Positions 23,308 through 33,887 of a DNA stretch of 64,000 nucleotides are shown here, piece after piece (the stretch's first letter is position 1; each line of letters opens with the position of its first letter). The position numbers were made by a program, and so were the translations under genes. The notes under the pieces were generated by a model. It saw only the letters and a program-made list of their open reading frames with translations, had not been told where the DNA came from and did no database searches. The stretch is from Neopestalotiopsis rosae (taxonomy: Eukaryota > Ascomycota > Sordariomycetes > Amphisphaeriales > Sporocadaceae), in NCBI GenBank assembly GCA_023078685.1, contig JALGAS010000008.1:1054001-1118000 (forward strand), read 5' to 3'.

Positions 23308-24956
23308 ATGGCGGACTGGCTAGGCCGAGCGGCCATCAACTACCACGCCTCGGCGACGCCCATCTCTTTTGAGACCAAGGAGGACGGCAGGAAGACGCTG
23401 TTGGACGTGGTTCAGGACTCGGTGCCCACCTGCCAGCTCAACCCGCTCCTCTTCAACGGCCACCTGCAGACGTGCTGGACCGCCGTGAACAAGGAGGCGC
23501 CGCCCGTCCACTACAAGCGGCGCATCTTTGAGGCCGACCACAGCGGCTACTCGGGCTCCTACGTCGTCGACTTTTACGTCCCGCCTGAAGAAGCGCCCGT
23601 GGACGAGGCTGATGAGTCCCTGCCCCCGCGGACCACGTATTTTAGCGAGGCTGAGCTCGCGCGGCTGGAGAAGGAGGGCAGTGATGATGACAGGCCCATG
23701 TTAGTCGTCCTACATGGCTTGTCAGGCGGTTCCCATGAGGTTTATCTGCGACATGCGAGTATGTTGTTCTTTTTCATTCTTGTACATGTGAACATGATGC
23801 TAATTTATATAATCGTACAGTGGCACCACTACTAGAAAGTGGCAAGTGGGAGGCATGTGTCATCAACTCGCGAGGCTGCGCCAAGAGTAAGATCACGACG
23901 GGTATCCTGTATAATGCCCGCGCCACCTGGGACACGAGACAAACCGTCAAGTGGCTCCGGAAAACCTTTCCGAACCGACCACTTTTCGGCATTGGATTCT
24001 CCCTGGGTGCTTGTATCTTGACAAACGTGAGTGCTCAAAGTCTCCCGGCCATTCTTGATAGTACATGTTCCCTTAACTTACAAACTCTCTAGTACCTTGG
24101 AGAAGAGGGCTCGAAATGCGAGCTCAAGGCCGCCATTGCCTGCGCCAACCCCTGGAACCTTGAAGTATCCAACAATGCACTGAAGAGAACATTCATGGGT
24201 CACCATCTATACTCTAGAGTCTTGGGTAGTAAGTCAAGTCCAAACCCACTTTCCAAACTACCAATCATCCGGATCTTTGTTAAGTTAACGTTCATTCCAG
24301 CCGCTATGAGAAAGCTGGCCGACACACATGCAGAGGAGATTCGAAAATACACAGACTTTGACTTGGAAAAAATTGCAAAGCTCACGTACCTTTGGGAGTT
24401 TGATCGCGAGGTGCAGACCAAGGCTTGGGGCTACCCGACAGAGAATGCATACTACCGCGACGCCTCTTCGGTCGACTCGGTCATGGGCATCAGAATCCCC
24501 TATCTAGCCATCAACTCGACCGATGACCCGGTAAGTTTTTATTCTATCTCTCGCACGCGGTCCACCGTACTTCCATTGAAATTTTGAGTACTAATTAGAG
24601 TCTTGCGTCCCCAGATTTCCGCCGAGGAAGCTCTGCCCTATGGAGAAATCAGATCAAACCCCTATGCCGTCCTCTGCACAACATCGCTTGGCGGACATCT
24701 CGGCTGGTTTGAACCCGGAGGTGGACGCTGGCACAGCCGACCGGTAAGTGTCTTTCGCTTCTTCAATGTGTCCCCATGCGTGATCCCGTGCCGGAAGCTA
24801 ATACTGGACGTAAAGGTGGCCAAGTTTATGAACTACATGGCTTTTGAAGCCAAGCTTGACAACATCAAGGCCAGTGGCTCAGCAAACGGCAAAGTCTATC
24901 ATGCCGGTGCCGAGTTTGATCCCATTCGCCGCAAGATGGCCGTTCCCTTGGAGTGA
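23308..24956 (+). CDS. alpha/beta hydrolase, YheT/EHT1-EEB1 (ABHD1/3) family
   Basis: This is a serine hydrolase. Yeast EHT1 and EEB1 are medium-chain acyl-CoA:ethanol O-acyltransferases/esterases, and animal relatives include ABHD1 and ABHD3 (family knowledge). The exact substrate cannot be told here. Six exons are supported, beginning 23308-23758 and 23821-24026 and ending at the stop at 24956, about 430 residues. The family N-terminal motif NPLLFNGHLQT is present. It is followed by the oxyanion region VVLHGLSGGSHE, the nucleophile elbow GIGFSLGA (Ser), the acid-residue strand AINSTDDP (Asp) and the histidine in SLGGHLGWF. The frame is open upstream only to a TTG, so I chose the ATG of MADWLG. 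Confidence 0.88.
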
Positions 24957-25203
24957 TCGGGCCATGTTGAGGTCAAGCGTGAGAGTCGTTTTGATAGCTT
25001 TCATCCCCCAAAACAATAATAGACATAGAGGAATAACCACATGGTGTGGTCTACACTGTATATAGAACAGCGATTATTGGGTATCTAAATACACTACCGG
25101 ACTCACGAAATAGACAGAAACGACCTCTACTTTTCTTCCAAGAGAGATCCAGAGAACAGGGCAAGTGTTATTTTTCTCATCTGTCTAGCTCACCAGTGCC
25201 TTT

Positions 25204-27051
25204 TTAGTCAGTGCTGCCCAGACTGAGCTTGATTCTCCAATTGATGAATTCGTCCGTCAGTATCCGGCCGTGACCAGCCTCTTCAATCCGGAACACCTCG
25301 ATTTGACTCGACTTGGGCTGTCGTCGTATCCTCCAGACGCCCTCGTCATTGATAGTCCGTCGTAGCCCTAAGCAATTTGTAAAGTCAGTGTCAGTGCCCC
25401 CATATTGATGTCAAGGAATTTCCAAAGAAATGAGAATCAAGCAAAACAAAAAAAGACTGAAAAAAAAACTCACACTCCAAGAACCCCGCCCCAAAGTTGA
25501 TACACATGTTGGCATTCCAAGTCTTGACGCCGCGCTGGGCGGCGGTGACGGGGATGCCCTCGGTCTTGATCTCCTCGAGCTTCTCGAGGACGCCGTCCTG
25601 GGAGCGGAACCCGACGATGATCTTGGGCACGCCGAGCAAGAAGGACTGGATCCAGAACTTCATGAGCTTGCGCTCAAAGTTGTTCATGTCGCGGTCGTCG
25701 CGGATCGAGGCGCTCGTCTTGAGCTCGACCCAGTTGGTCGGCGCTCCCGGGACCATGGGCTTGGCGTCCCAGACTATTTGTCTTGTGAGTCCCGTGGCTT
25801 CATATGACTTTTGATTTTGTTTTTCTTTTTTTTTTTGGGGGGGGGGGACTCGGGTAGGAGGGAATATAAGGAGGGAAAGGCTTACCTGCGTCCACCTCAC
25901 CACCGATACAAAGAATGGTCTTGCCAAGTCCCGTGCGTACCACGGAGCAGTACTGGGCCTTGTTGCTCACGACTTCATTGTCGCGGTTTTCGATGACCTC
26001 TCTGCTCGTCTCGGCCCACGGGGCCGGCAGCGTACTCAGAGTCTCAAACTTGTAGCCTGTGTAACACAGCTATCAGTATTTCCATGGGATCCAGTATAGC
26101 CAAGTCAAGTCAAATCATTGGTGCTATTTTTTGCTCACCCCAGTAAGTCATGACTTCGGGAGGGAACTGGGGCGCGTGGCTTGCGCCGCCTCGGTTATCC
26201 CACCGCTTGGGTTTCCTATTTTGTTGTTGTTGACGCTGTTTCTCTTGTGACGCTTGCTTATAGGCATTGTTCTCCTCGATAAATCTTTGATATCCATATT
26301 AGTATGGTGAATCCAGGTTGGTTGTGGGTGAAAATAGCATACATGCAGTCCTTTCATTTCTTGGTCAGTCCAGTCGTGTCCTCAACTCAGGGGTTAATGA
26401 TATGGCCTACTTGGTATAGGGTAGCATTCATCTCAAAGCTAATGAGATACAAATGTCAGCGCAAGAACGTTGTGTTTTTTACAAAGTGGCACTCATTACC
26501 CGTCTCTGTCGTCGAATAGAGCAGACATGATCTATTTTAGAAACGTGTCAGCAAAATAAAATCAGACTTGAGAAATCTCATCATGGGCACACACCTTGGT
26601 CATCATGCCTCGCCACGTCACGATTTGAGCATCAATCTTCTTTCCCTCCTGCTGCTCATGCGCCATGATGGTCTTGAGCAGGCTGTCCAGGTGCTCATCG
26701 CCAGAGTCATCGTGCTTGTCAAAAGTATCAAAGCCCGCCGACAGGTCCGCGCCGAGCTCAGGCGGGTAGTAATACTTGAGTGAGGAATCACCGAGGTGAA
26801 ACTCGTGCTTGTCGTCGTAGGAGAAACAAGCGAATTCCTAGATTCTTTGGTCAGCGTTTGATGACAACCAAAATCGGCGAGACCTCATAGTTGTGGTTAT
26901 AAGTGCTAATGAGACAGCTATCCAATGAAGTAGACCCTGGAACGAGGCAACATGAAAAAATATATATAGAAGGACTCACTTTGGGTCTCTTGACGGCTTG
27001 GCTGTCACCGCTGAAGCGACCAATTGGCTGGATATTATACGTGCCCGACAT
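25204..27051 (-). CDS. RAI1: decapping nuclease RAI1 (DXO/Dom3Z family)
   Basis: This is a metal-dependent RNA 5'-end quality-control enzyme. RAI1 removes faulty caps or 5' triphosphates and stimulates the nuclear 5'-3' exonuclease RAT1 (family knowledge). About 387 residues come from nine exons, all consistent with GT-AG rules and frame. Three are tiny: 26531-26500 (32 nt), 26438-26411 (28 nt) and 26350-26343 (8 nt). Catalytic motifs of the family are visible: GGEVDA (Glu230, Asp232), WVELKTS (Glu250, Lys252) and KFWIQSFLLG (Gln276). The N-terminus (IQPIGRFSGD) and the IFIEEN segment are also typical. The start codon at 27051 precedes the conserved N-terminal segment. The gene is divergent from the small gene at 27522. 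Confidence 0.93.
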
Positions 27052-27521
27052 GATGACTGGCTGACATGCCCAAAGTAGAAGTCTTGGATGCAATCTAGAA
27101 TCAAAATCCAATGGCGAAACAGCCTGAAGAAGACGGCGGCAGTAGTTGACTCAAAGGCGAGAATCACAAAAAGGTTAAGCCGCTAAACAAAATGCCCCAG
27201 GGCGGCTGCAGCAACAGCGCATTCTAGGCCAGGGGGGTCCTTGTTCAGCTCCAAGATAAGATCTGCACCCCGCGGTTAGTGGGATGCTGGAAGTAAAGCC
27301 GCTTCACCCAAAGACTTTGGCGTGTTTTGATCCATTCAAAGTAAACAATTGGATTGGACTGAAGCATTTTATTTCACACCCGGTCACGATTCCTTCTCTG
27401 TGCTTTTCTTGGAACAACGAAAACTCTTTTCACAGTCGCATCTTCTTGATCGAAGCGCAAGCCAACTCCAATTTTGAAAAAAGTCATACATCGTATCGAT
27501 TCAAATCAACCTACAGACATC
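27052..27521. promoter_or_regulatory. divergent intergenic promoter (RAI1 / 27522 gene)
   Basis: This 470-nt stretch separates two divergent start codons, so it must hold both promoters. I did not identify defined elements in it. Confidence 0.5.
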
Positions 27522-28230
27522 ATGCCCAGCAACAATCCGCCGCCACTACAACGACCAGCAGCAGCTCGTCCAGTCCGGACCATGATGCCCGCACCCAACC
27601 ACCACCACCATCACAACCACCACAACAGTCACCACTCAGCAGCAGCGGCTGCTGCCGCCGCCGCCGCCGTCGTGGGCGCGCCCGCCAACAACGTGCGCCG
27701 CAACCTGTTCCAGTCCCAGCTCACGCGCCGCCCGACTCCCATATCCTCCTCCAACTCGGCCGAGACGCTCCGGCTCGACGTCGACGTGCTCTCCGACACC
27801 TCGGAGATTGTGGTCCGGGACAAGAATGGCGACTTCAAGCTCGACGACCCGCCTACGCCGCCCATGGAAGACGCCTCAGAGGAAGGGGCTATAGACGAGG
27901 ACAGGGAAAACGAACGTAGGTCCTCCGCTTGAAAGAAGAGACCTAACACGACGAAGTGTTATGAGACGGGCAGTTGGCTAATGGGCGAGACAGGCGAGAG
28001 AAAGAAGCTTGCCGAGATTGTCAGGCATCACCAAAAGGCACCAGTGCAACAAGAAGGTAAGGAAGGCACTTTTGTTCAACAAGCATTTTGCTTGTTTCGT
28101 GGGCTGACTTGTGTCGCAAAACAAAATAGAAGTACTCGAGGCCCTTCGCGCCAGTATGCGAGCGCAAGTGGCAGCCCTAGCCGAAGATAACTGGATGTAC
28201 GAAGCAGAGGAACCAGCACGCCCACAATGA
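27522..28230 (+). CDS. unrecognised small acidic protein with His and Ala runs
   Basis: I do not recognise its function. Three exons, 27522-27915, 27994-28056 and 28130-28230, join in frame to give about 185 residues. The N-terminal third has Pro-rich sequence, a run of His/Asn residues (about 28-38) and a run of about ten alanines (about 40-50). Then comes a segment RRNLFQSQLTRRPTPISSSN, an acidic, Pro-rich stretch PPTPPMEDASEE, and a helical C-terminus with MRAQVAALAEDNWMYE. The last segment looks like the conserved functional part, possibly a small subunit of a complex, but this is inference. The gene shares its upstream region with RAI1 and converges on GET4 with 133 nt between stop codons. 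Confidence 0.75.
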
Positions 28231-28363
28231 ATAAAGGGACCACGTAGAACTTATTGGTCTCTTTTTTCACATCATCTATGGCTCGTATCTACGTCAAAAG
28301 AACGCCTTGAAAAAGATATCATTTGCTTGGTATGGGGTATATGCCAGTTTTGGACAACATCAT

Positions 28364-29461
28364 CTAGTCCAAGCCCTCTGCTGTCGGCAGCGGAGCAGGA
28401 GACTTGACGCCAGGTCTCCTGGAACCTCCAGCAGGGGCGCCGCCACCACCGCCTCCGCCAAAGAAGCCGCTCATCATGTCCATCAGTGGGTTGCTCTGTC
28501 TTGGCTTCTCGATGCCGAAGTATATTTCGGCAATCATGGTCAGCGGCTCGTGCCATGCTTCCACCTCCTTGATGTTGGACGCATACTTTGCCGTCAGCTG
28601 TCGGTAGAGGTCGGGCGTCTGCCGCGATACGGTCAGGAGAAGGAGGCCGAGGAAGTTGAGGAGGGGGATGCTCGGGAATATTCTGATGTCGGCCGTGCTG
28701 CCGCTGACGTCTTGTACCCCGATGGCGCTGCCCTTGTCCTGGATGAGGGAGCTCGTAAAGTATCGGTACGCCGTGTTGGCCGCCCGGAGGTTGGCGGTTA
28801 AAAGATAGGGTAGAATAGCTCGGCCGGCGTACAAAGCTGCCGTGTGCGAATCGTCCTCCTTGAACCACTCATACTCCAGCTTGGCCAGGATCTCGGGCGA
28901 GTCCTTTGTGCCTAATACCAAGTGGCGCTCGGCGTCGTATGTCTCGTGTTCTTCGGCGTAGAGGCTGCCAGCGACGTGGTGCAGCTCAGGGTCGCCGGCG
29001 GGGTACTCGCCGTACTTGGAAGACCAACTTGGTTGTCAAATGTTAGCACCCTGCGTCTCGTTTGTTGCCCATTTCCCATAGTATGCCTAGAATATGAAGA
29101 GAGCTACTTACGCAATGATCTCTCCAATGAACTTCTTCCTCGTTGGCTCGCCAGCCTCAAACAGGCGCAGGCAAGTCAGGAGCTTGCCCTTGTTGCTGGC
29201 GTCGGGCTTGAGCTCGGCCTGCTTGTACGTGTCGACAAGCAGGATGCTCAGGTCGCCGCCGCTGCCGCCCTGGCCGGCCTTGAGCAGGGACTGGGCGACA
29301 TTGTACAAGATGTCAATGGCGGCGGGCCAGTTGGCGGCCTTGGTGTAGCGCGCGGCCACCACCCGGGTCTGCTGCTGCGCCTCGTAGAACTGGCCCTCGC
29401 CGATGCGCGCCTGCAGCCGGGCAATGATCTTTTCGATCTTGTCGGATTTTGCGGTTGCCAT
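28364..29461 (-). CDS. GET4: GET complex subunit GET4
   Basis: This is the cytosolic scaffold that with GET5 links the SGT2 chaperone to the GET3 ATPase in tail-anchored protein targeting to the endoplasmic reticulum (family knowledge). Two exons, 29461-29112 and 29027-28364, join in frame (the split codon gives Ala, then WSSKYGEYP), 337 residues. The protein is an all-helical alpha-solenoid with typical GET4 segments: KIEKIIARLQARIGEGQFYEA at the start, the WSSKYGEYPAGDPELHH segment mid-protein, and FLGLLLLTV with DLYRQL later. The C-terminus has a Gly-rich run of about nine residues before a charged, Pro-rich tail. Confidence 0.93.
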
Positions 29462-30602
29462 GGCGGAGAAGAGAGAAAGAGATTGGCAGAGATAGCGATA
29501 GGAATGCTCAGATGTCGAGTGTCAAAGATGTCGCGAAAGGTGGTATTGACGATGCGAGGCGTTTGGCGGCGGGCAACGAGCGGGTGGCGTTGGAATGGAC
29601 GTTAATGGAAACTTGGTGGGCAACTTTGGCAGTCAATGGCGGGGAGCTTCTGGAGGTGAGGTCAGCTAACTTGAGGTTGCGGCTAGTGGGTTTCGTTAGG
29701 TGGGATGTGGATACGGCAGAATCACCCCCAGCTAACATTGAAGCAGGTTGATAGTAAGTACCAAGGGCAGCTTCGCGGTCTCGGAAACTTGCTTGGTGTT
29801 ATTGTGTCATTCCGTATAATAACCCAACTTCAAATGTCTCAGTCTAATAAATACTTTTTGATCATCATTACTCTTCGTATACAGTCGCCAAGAACCAGTC
29901 TTTGCTCCTCTCCAGTATGCTTGTTGATTATTACTTCCTTGCTAGCCCCCTAAAAGCCCAACCATATATGATGGACATGGATACTCTTACAACATGGGTT
30001 TGGCAGCATATATCTGTAAACTGAGTCCTCGCACACCTTTCTTGCCTTGCCCTAATGATAGACGCAACTAACATCAGTCCATGGCTCTTCATGGTGATGA
30101 GAGTGGAACGCATTAAGGTCGGGGTGCTCAATACGTCGTATTGACTGAACCGCAAATCATGGATGATAACTTTCATTTGATGTTCTATGAGACTTTGATG
30201 CGAAATACGGAGACTTTTGCTACCTAAGTATACATACGAGTCAAGGGCGGACAGTCGCAGGGGTCTTTGGGTTCAGTTAGTGCCCAAATTACCATTTTTG
30301 GCAGGCCCTGACTTGACTTTTTCGTTCCGTTCAAATTTTTCTCTTCTTTAAACCTTTAATACTCTTAATCTAGTGGTCCTCCATGATTCCACTGTGCTTA
30401 GCTCCTGGCAATAGTATACTACATTCGAGTATACTCTACTCGATGCACTGGATATGTTACTTACATCTCTTTTCGGGATCCCTCCTTCCCGCCTCACACC
30501 TCGGCGAGGCACAGCACATACACTACTGCACACCCCGCAGATGTAATAACTGACACATATAGCAGCTCATAAGCAGGTTCCGAATAATCGCCGTGATCAC
30601 CA
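29462..30602. other. intergenic region
   Basis: This holds the GET4 promoter and the upstream flank of tRNA-Gly. Open frames here are short and without recognisable domains. Confidence 0.55.
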
Positions 30603-30686
30603 GCATCAGTGGTGTAATGGTAACATTCAAGCTTCCCATTGTCTGGAATACTGCTTGGGCCCCGGGTCCGATTCCCGGCTGATGCA
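30603..30686 (+). tRNA. tRNA-Gly(CCC) with a 13-nt intron
   Basis: The cloverleaf is complete. The acceptor GCATCAG pairs perfectly with CTGATGC, with discriminator A. The D arm contains GTGTAATGGTAACAT, the anticodon stem is CAAGC/GCTTG, and the T stem is CCGGG/CCCGG. The extended anticodon loop reads TT-CCC-A, then 13 extra nucleotides, then T, which places the intron after position 37. The T-loop reads TCCGATT, so position 55 is C where T (pseudouridine) is expected. The B box is changed in the same way. A T6 run near 30715-30720 can act as a Pol III terminator. Confidence 0.88.
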
Positions 30687-31022
30687 ATGGTCCTGATTCA
30701 GTCAGGAAAACTTCCTTTTTTGCCACATGAGTGGAATGTAGACCTCTCGGAAGATGAGTGCTAAATTGTCATTTTTAGAGAAATCCCGTCTCCTCCTTCT
30801 TGCCGGAATGACGGGACATTCATCTCTGCAATACTGGCATGGCGTCTTTGGTGAGGCTTACTCCGAGGAAACGCAACGCAGGCAATGCCGCTTAGTATAA
30901 ATTGATTATGACTGTCTGGCCTAACCTAACAGATGCCATGATGCGTGCTTGTACTGTATGTACATGTAATCAACCTAGATTCTCCCTTCCAAGCTGCCCT
31001 ATCGTCGGCATCTGTTGTGGCT
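30687..31022. other. intergenic region
   Basis: The stretch between tRNA-Gly and the stop codon of the next minus-strand gene. It includes the tRNA terminator and probably the 3' untranslated region of that gene. Confidence 0.5.
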
Positions 31023-32479
31023 TTAGATACTGAATATGTCAAATTCATCCTCAATGCCTGATTCATCCTCAATGCCTGATTCATCGTCAATGACTAGCAT
31101 TGATCGTCTCTCTTCCTGATAGACGGCTAACTTAATATTCCACTCGTGATCCCGAAAAGATCGTGCCTCGGGGCAATATGGATGGCAAGCTAGGTTGCCG
31201 CCCGCACGATTGTAGAAGCACTCAGATTCATCGACACGATCAAGACTTGTCAGGATCGCCTCCACTTCACCTTGTTTGGTGAAATGCAATTCGCCCCGTC
31301 CGGAGGATTCTCGAGCGAGATTGACGGGGACTGTAAAGCCTTTACCATGGCAGCCGCCTTCTTTCTCTCCTTTCAAACCCCGCCACCACAAGCAGCGGTC
31401 TTGAACGAGAATCTGAGAGAGAATTTGAGATGAAAGATAGCCGATGTCGCTCGGCCGGTTGATGAGGCAACCATTTGTGACCATTTCATCTCGAGAAATT
31501 GTCTGTCTTATGGTCAGCCAGTATGTCTGTCCCGTAAACATTTCCAAGACCAACCTCCATCAATTCCTGCCAGTGGCGGGGATCGATAGCAAGTAGCTGC
31601 TCGTGTAGGATGGCATCGTGCTCGCCGTTGTCGGTATCGAGACCAAACTCCAGCATGGTGATTTTCGCAGCCGCATCCTTGAAGGAGCCTTTCAGCAAGC
31701 CATTGCTACTGGAGCGCGCACCGGCCCACCCGAGCTTTTGGGCTCTCCAGCATGCCATCATTCTCCAAGGTCGAATCTGGTTCGGGTGTTCGGGTGGCAG
31801 AAGAGCTACTCGGCTTTGGTGTTGCTGCTGATCTTCAATCTTCTTGCGACGATTCTGCCATTGATCATGATACCACTTCTCATTTTGAATCTGCTCGTCG
31901 AGTGTCCCGCAGAACTCGTCATGGTCTTGAGGGTCAATGACACGCACGGGAAATGCAACCTGGCTCAGAAATTAATATCAGTACAAAGCTAGGCCTCCTG
32001 TCCCACCTGATGCGGTCCACCGAACTCACAATCAACAGCCACATGCAGGCCCTGATAAAAATCTCTGGACAAAAACTTTGTTCATGAACTTGGAGCCACT
32101 TCTTCGCAACAGAAGGCTCGCACCCCCAGGTTACCATAAGGTAATTGAAGTGGGACGGCGAGAGCTGCCAACTGCACAAGGCAACTGGAATGCGCTCGTT
32201 TACATAGCTGCGGAGTTCCGCGTTGCCTGGGAAATCCTCTTGGATCTGATTCAGCTTTGCCTCTACCGCGCTGAGTCCTGCATTGTAAAGAGCCCGTTTG
32301 CTTTGTCGTGTAGGAGTGAAGTCCAGCAAAAAGTCGAGGTAGAGATGTCTTTCAAGCAACTCGGGGCGCTGATCCTCGCTCCAGGTATAGCACCCTTTCT
32401 CGATGAAAGCCAACCCCTTCTGGATGAATATATCCTCGGGTCCCATCTTCGATTGAATTCTGGTTGATGGGTCACTCAT
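31023..32479 (-). CDS. unrecognised protein, about 444 aa, with C-terminal acidic repeat
   Basis: I do not recognise this protein. Three exons, 32479-32030, 31959-31555 and 31502-31023, join in frame. The second intron is 52 nt with a GTTGGT donor and a good CTGAC branch sequence 12 nt before its AG. The N-terminal exon starts MSDPSTRIQSK and is charged and aromatic. The middle contains a basic, Gln-rich helix (KWYHDQWQNRRKK). The C-terminal exon has several Cys and His residues (CLWWRG, CHPYCPEA). It ends in an acidic repeat DESGIE-DESGIE-DEFD encoded by 18-nt tandem units. It has no transmembrane or signal segment that I can see. It may be lineage-specific. The weak donor leaves some doubt about the second splice. 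Confidence 0.65.
31043..31094 (-). repeat. 18-nt tandem repeat, 2 full copies plus a partial
   Basis: The unit ATTCATCCTCAATGCCTG (plus strand) occurs at 31043-31060 and 31061-31078, with a diverged partial copy to about 31094. It encodes the acidic repeat DESGIE at the C-terminus of the minus-strand gene. The two full copies are identical, which suggests recent duplication. Confidence 0.9.
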
Positions 32480-33887
32480 CTAGATAGGTGAAGATGTTGA
32501 CAAGTCGATTGAGTGGCTAGGAATTGTGAAGGTGTTCTGATAGCTTCAAAAACGATGCGTAGTGTCAGACCAAGAAAGAGTGTCGGAGAATAAAGCAGCT
32601 GCGTGGTTGAAAAAATGACACAAAAATTCGAACGAGAAAATTTGCGGTGTAGGATGTGGTGACTGCATTGGCACTTCTACCGCGCCAAACGAGTTGGAAG
32701 GAACCGTGGTGGCAGGTGCAAAGTCATTACTGCAAACGAATTATTAGGCAGGTAGACGAGCAACGAAACCTGGAACAAGGCATCTACTTTGGACCATAAA
32801 GATCCGAAGCTCCAGGATGTTAATTTAGTCAAGACCACCGGTCTACGGATTGGGTGCTGTAAATTCTCACATTTGAGCTGGGTTGAACTTACAATGGTTG
32901 TGAGTCGCAATCTGCTAATGGAATCAGGCACTCATTTATTTATGACACCTTTGAGCCTAGATTATTACGTCTAGTTAAGAGGCGGTTTGGAACCTTCCAT
33001 AATCTTGTTCAGACTCGTGCTCGAGGTCTTTGGTAGTTTCCGACCTTGGAGGACGGCATCGCAAACTCAGTTTTCGTTGTTTGATCCAAATGATGGCCAA
33101 TCATTAAAGAGGCAGAAGCAAATGGAAATCTAAGATGGCATCTTTCAAGCAGGCTTGAAAGGCTTGCGTGTAATTTCCATGGTGGTCGCCGAGGAAAGGC
33201 TCATGCGCTCGGCATGCCTTGCTTTTGTGTCATCACGTATGAGCTGCAGGTCACATGGCTAGAATCTTTTCGGAGCTGCGCCTAGAGATTGAGAGGAGAC
33301 AAAGTCAGTGGCGGCTTGAAGAATCACTTGCTCTCTTCACTTGAGTAGGCAGTAATAGGAAAGGACACTCGGGTGCCTATCAAGTCTGCCAGTCTTGATG
33401 ACCATGACCATGACCGTCAAAGCAGGACACAGCGTGCATCATAGCGTCTGGTGCGGATGCCCCAGACAGGCGGGAAGCCTTGTTAACCCGTAATCAATCC
33501 ATGTTGAACGTCTTTATTGCGATTTCTCGCTACCTGTTTATGACCTAAAAATTGATCTACTAGTCCCGTGACCTTCAGGGTGGCATTGTTGTTGTCGATT
33601 TGTATCGGAAAACAAAGGCGCTATGCTTTCGTGGTTCTTGGTACTCAACAATGGCTTTATGGACATTATTTCCTGCCGCTGAACGAGCTTTGTCAGGGGT
33701 TAAACGCCTGCTCAAGCCAAAAGCGAACAAGAGGATTATTCAAGAGCTATAAACATGTCTCACTGCCGTCGACGAATTGCTCCTTTCAGTGGCCATTGGG
33801 AAAAGAAAATCAGGAGCGAGGAGTTCACGGAAGCTCTCAAAGTTGTCCGGTATCAACTAATCATCTTATTTCGTTTCTATCAATAGT
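32480..33887. other. intergenic region between two divergent unrecognised genes
   Basis: About 1.4 kb without a credible gene. The open frame at 33568-33900 has no recognisable domain and overlaps the next gene's start, so I leave it out. Confidence 0.5.
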
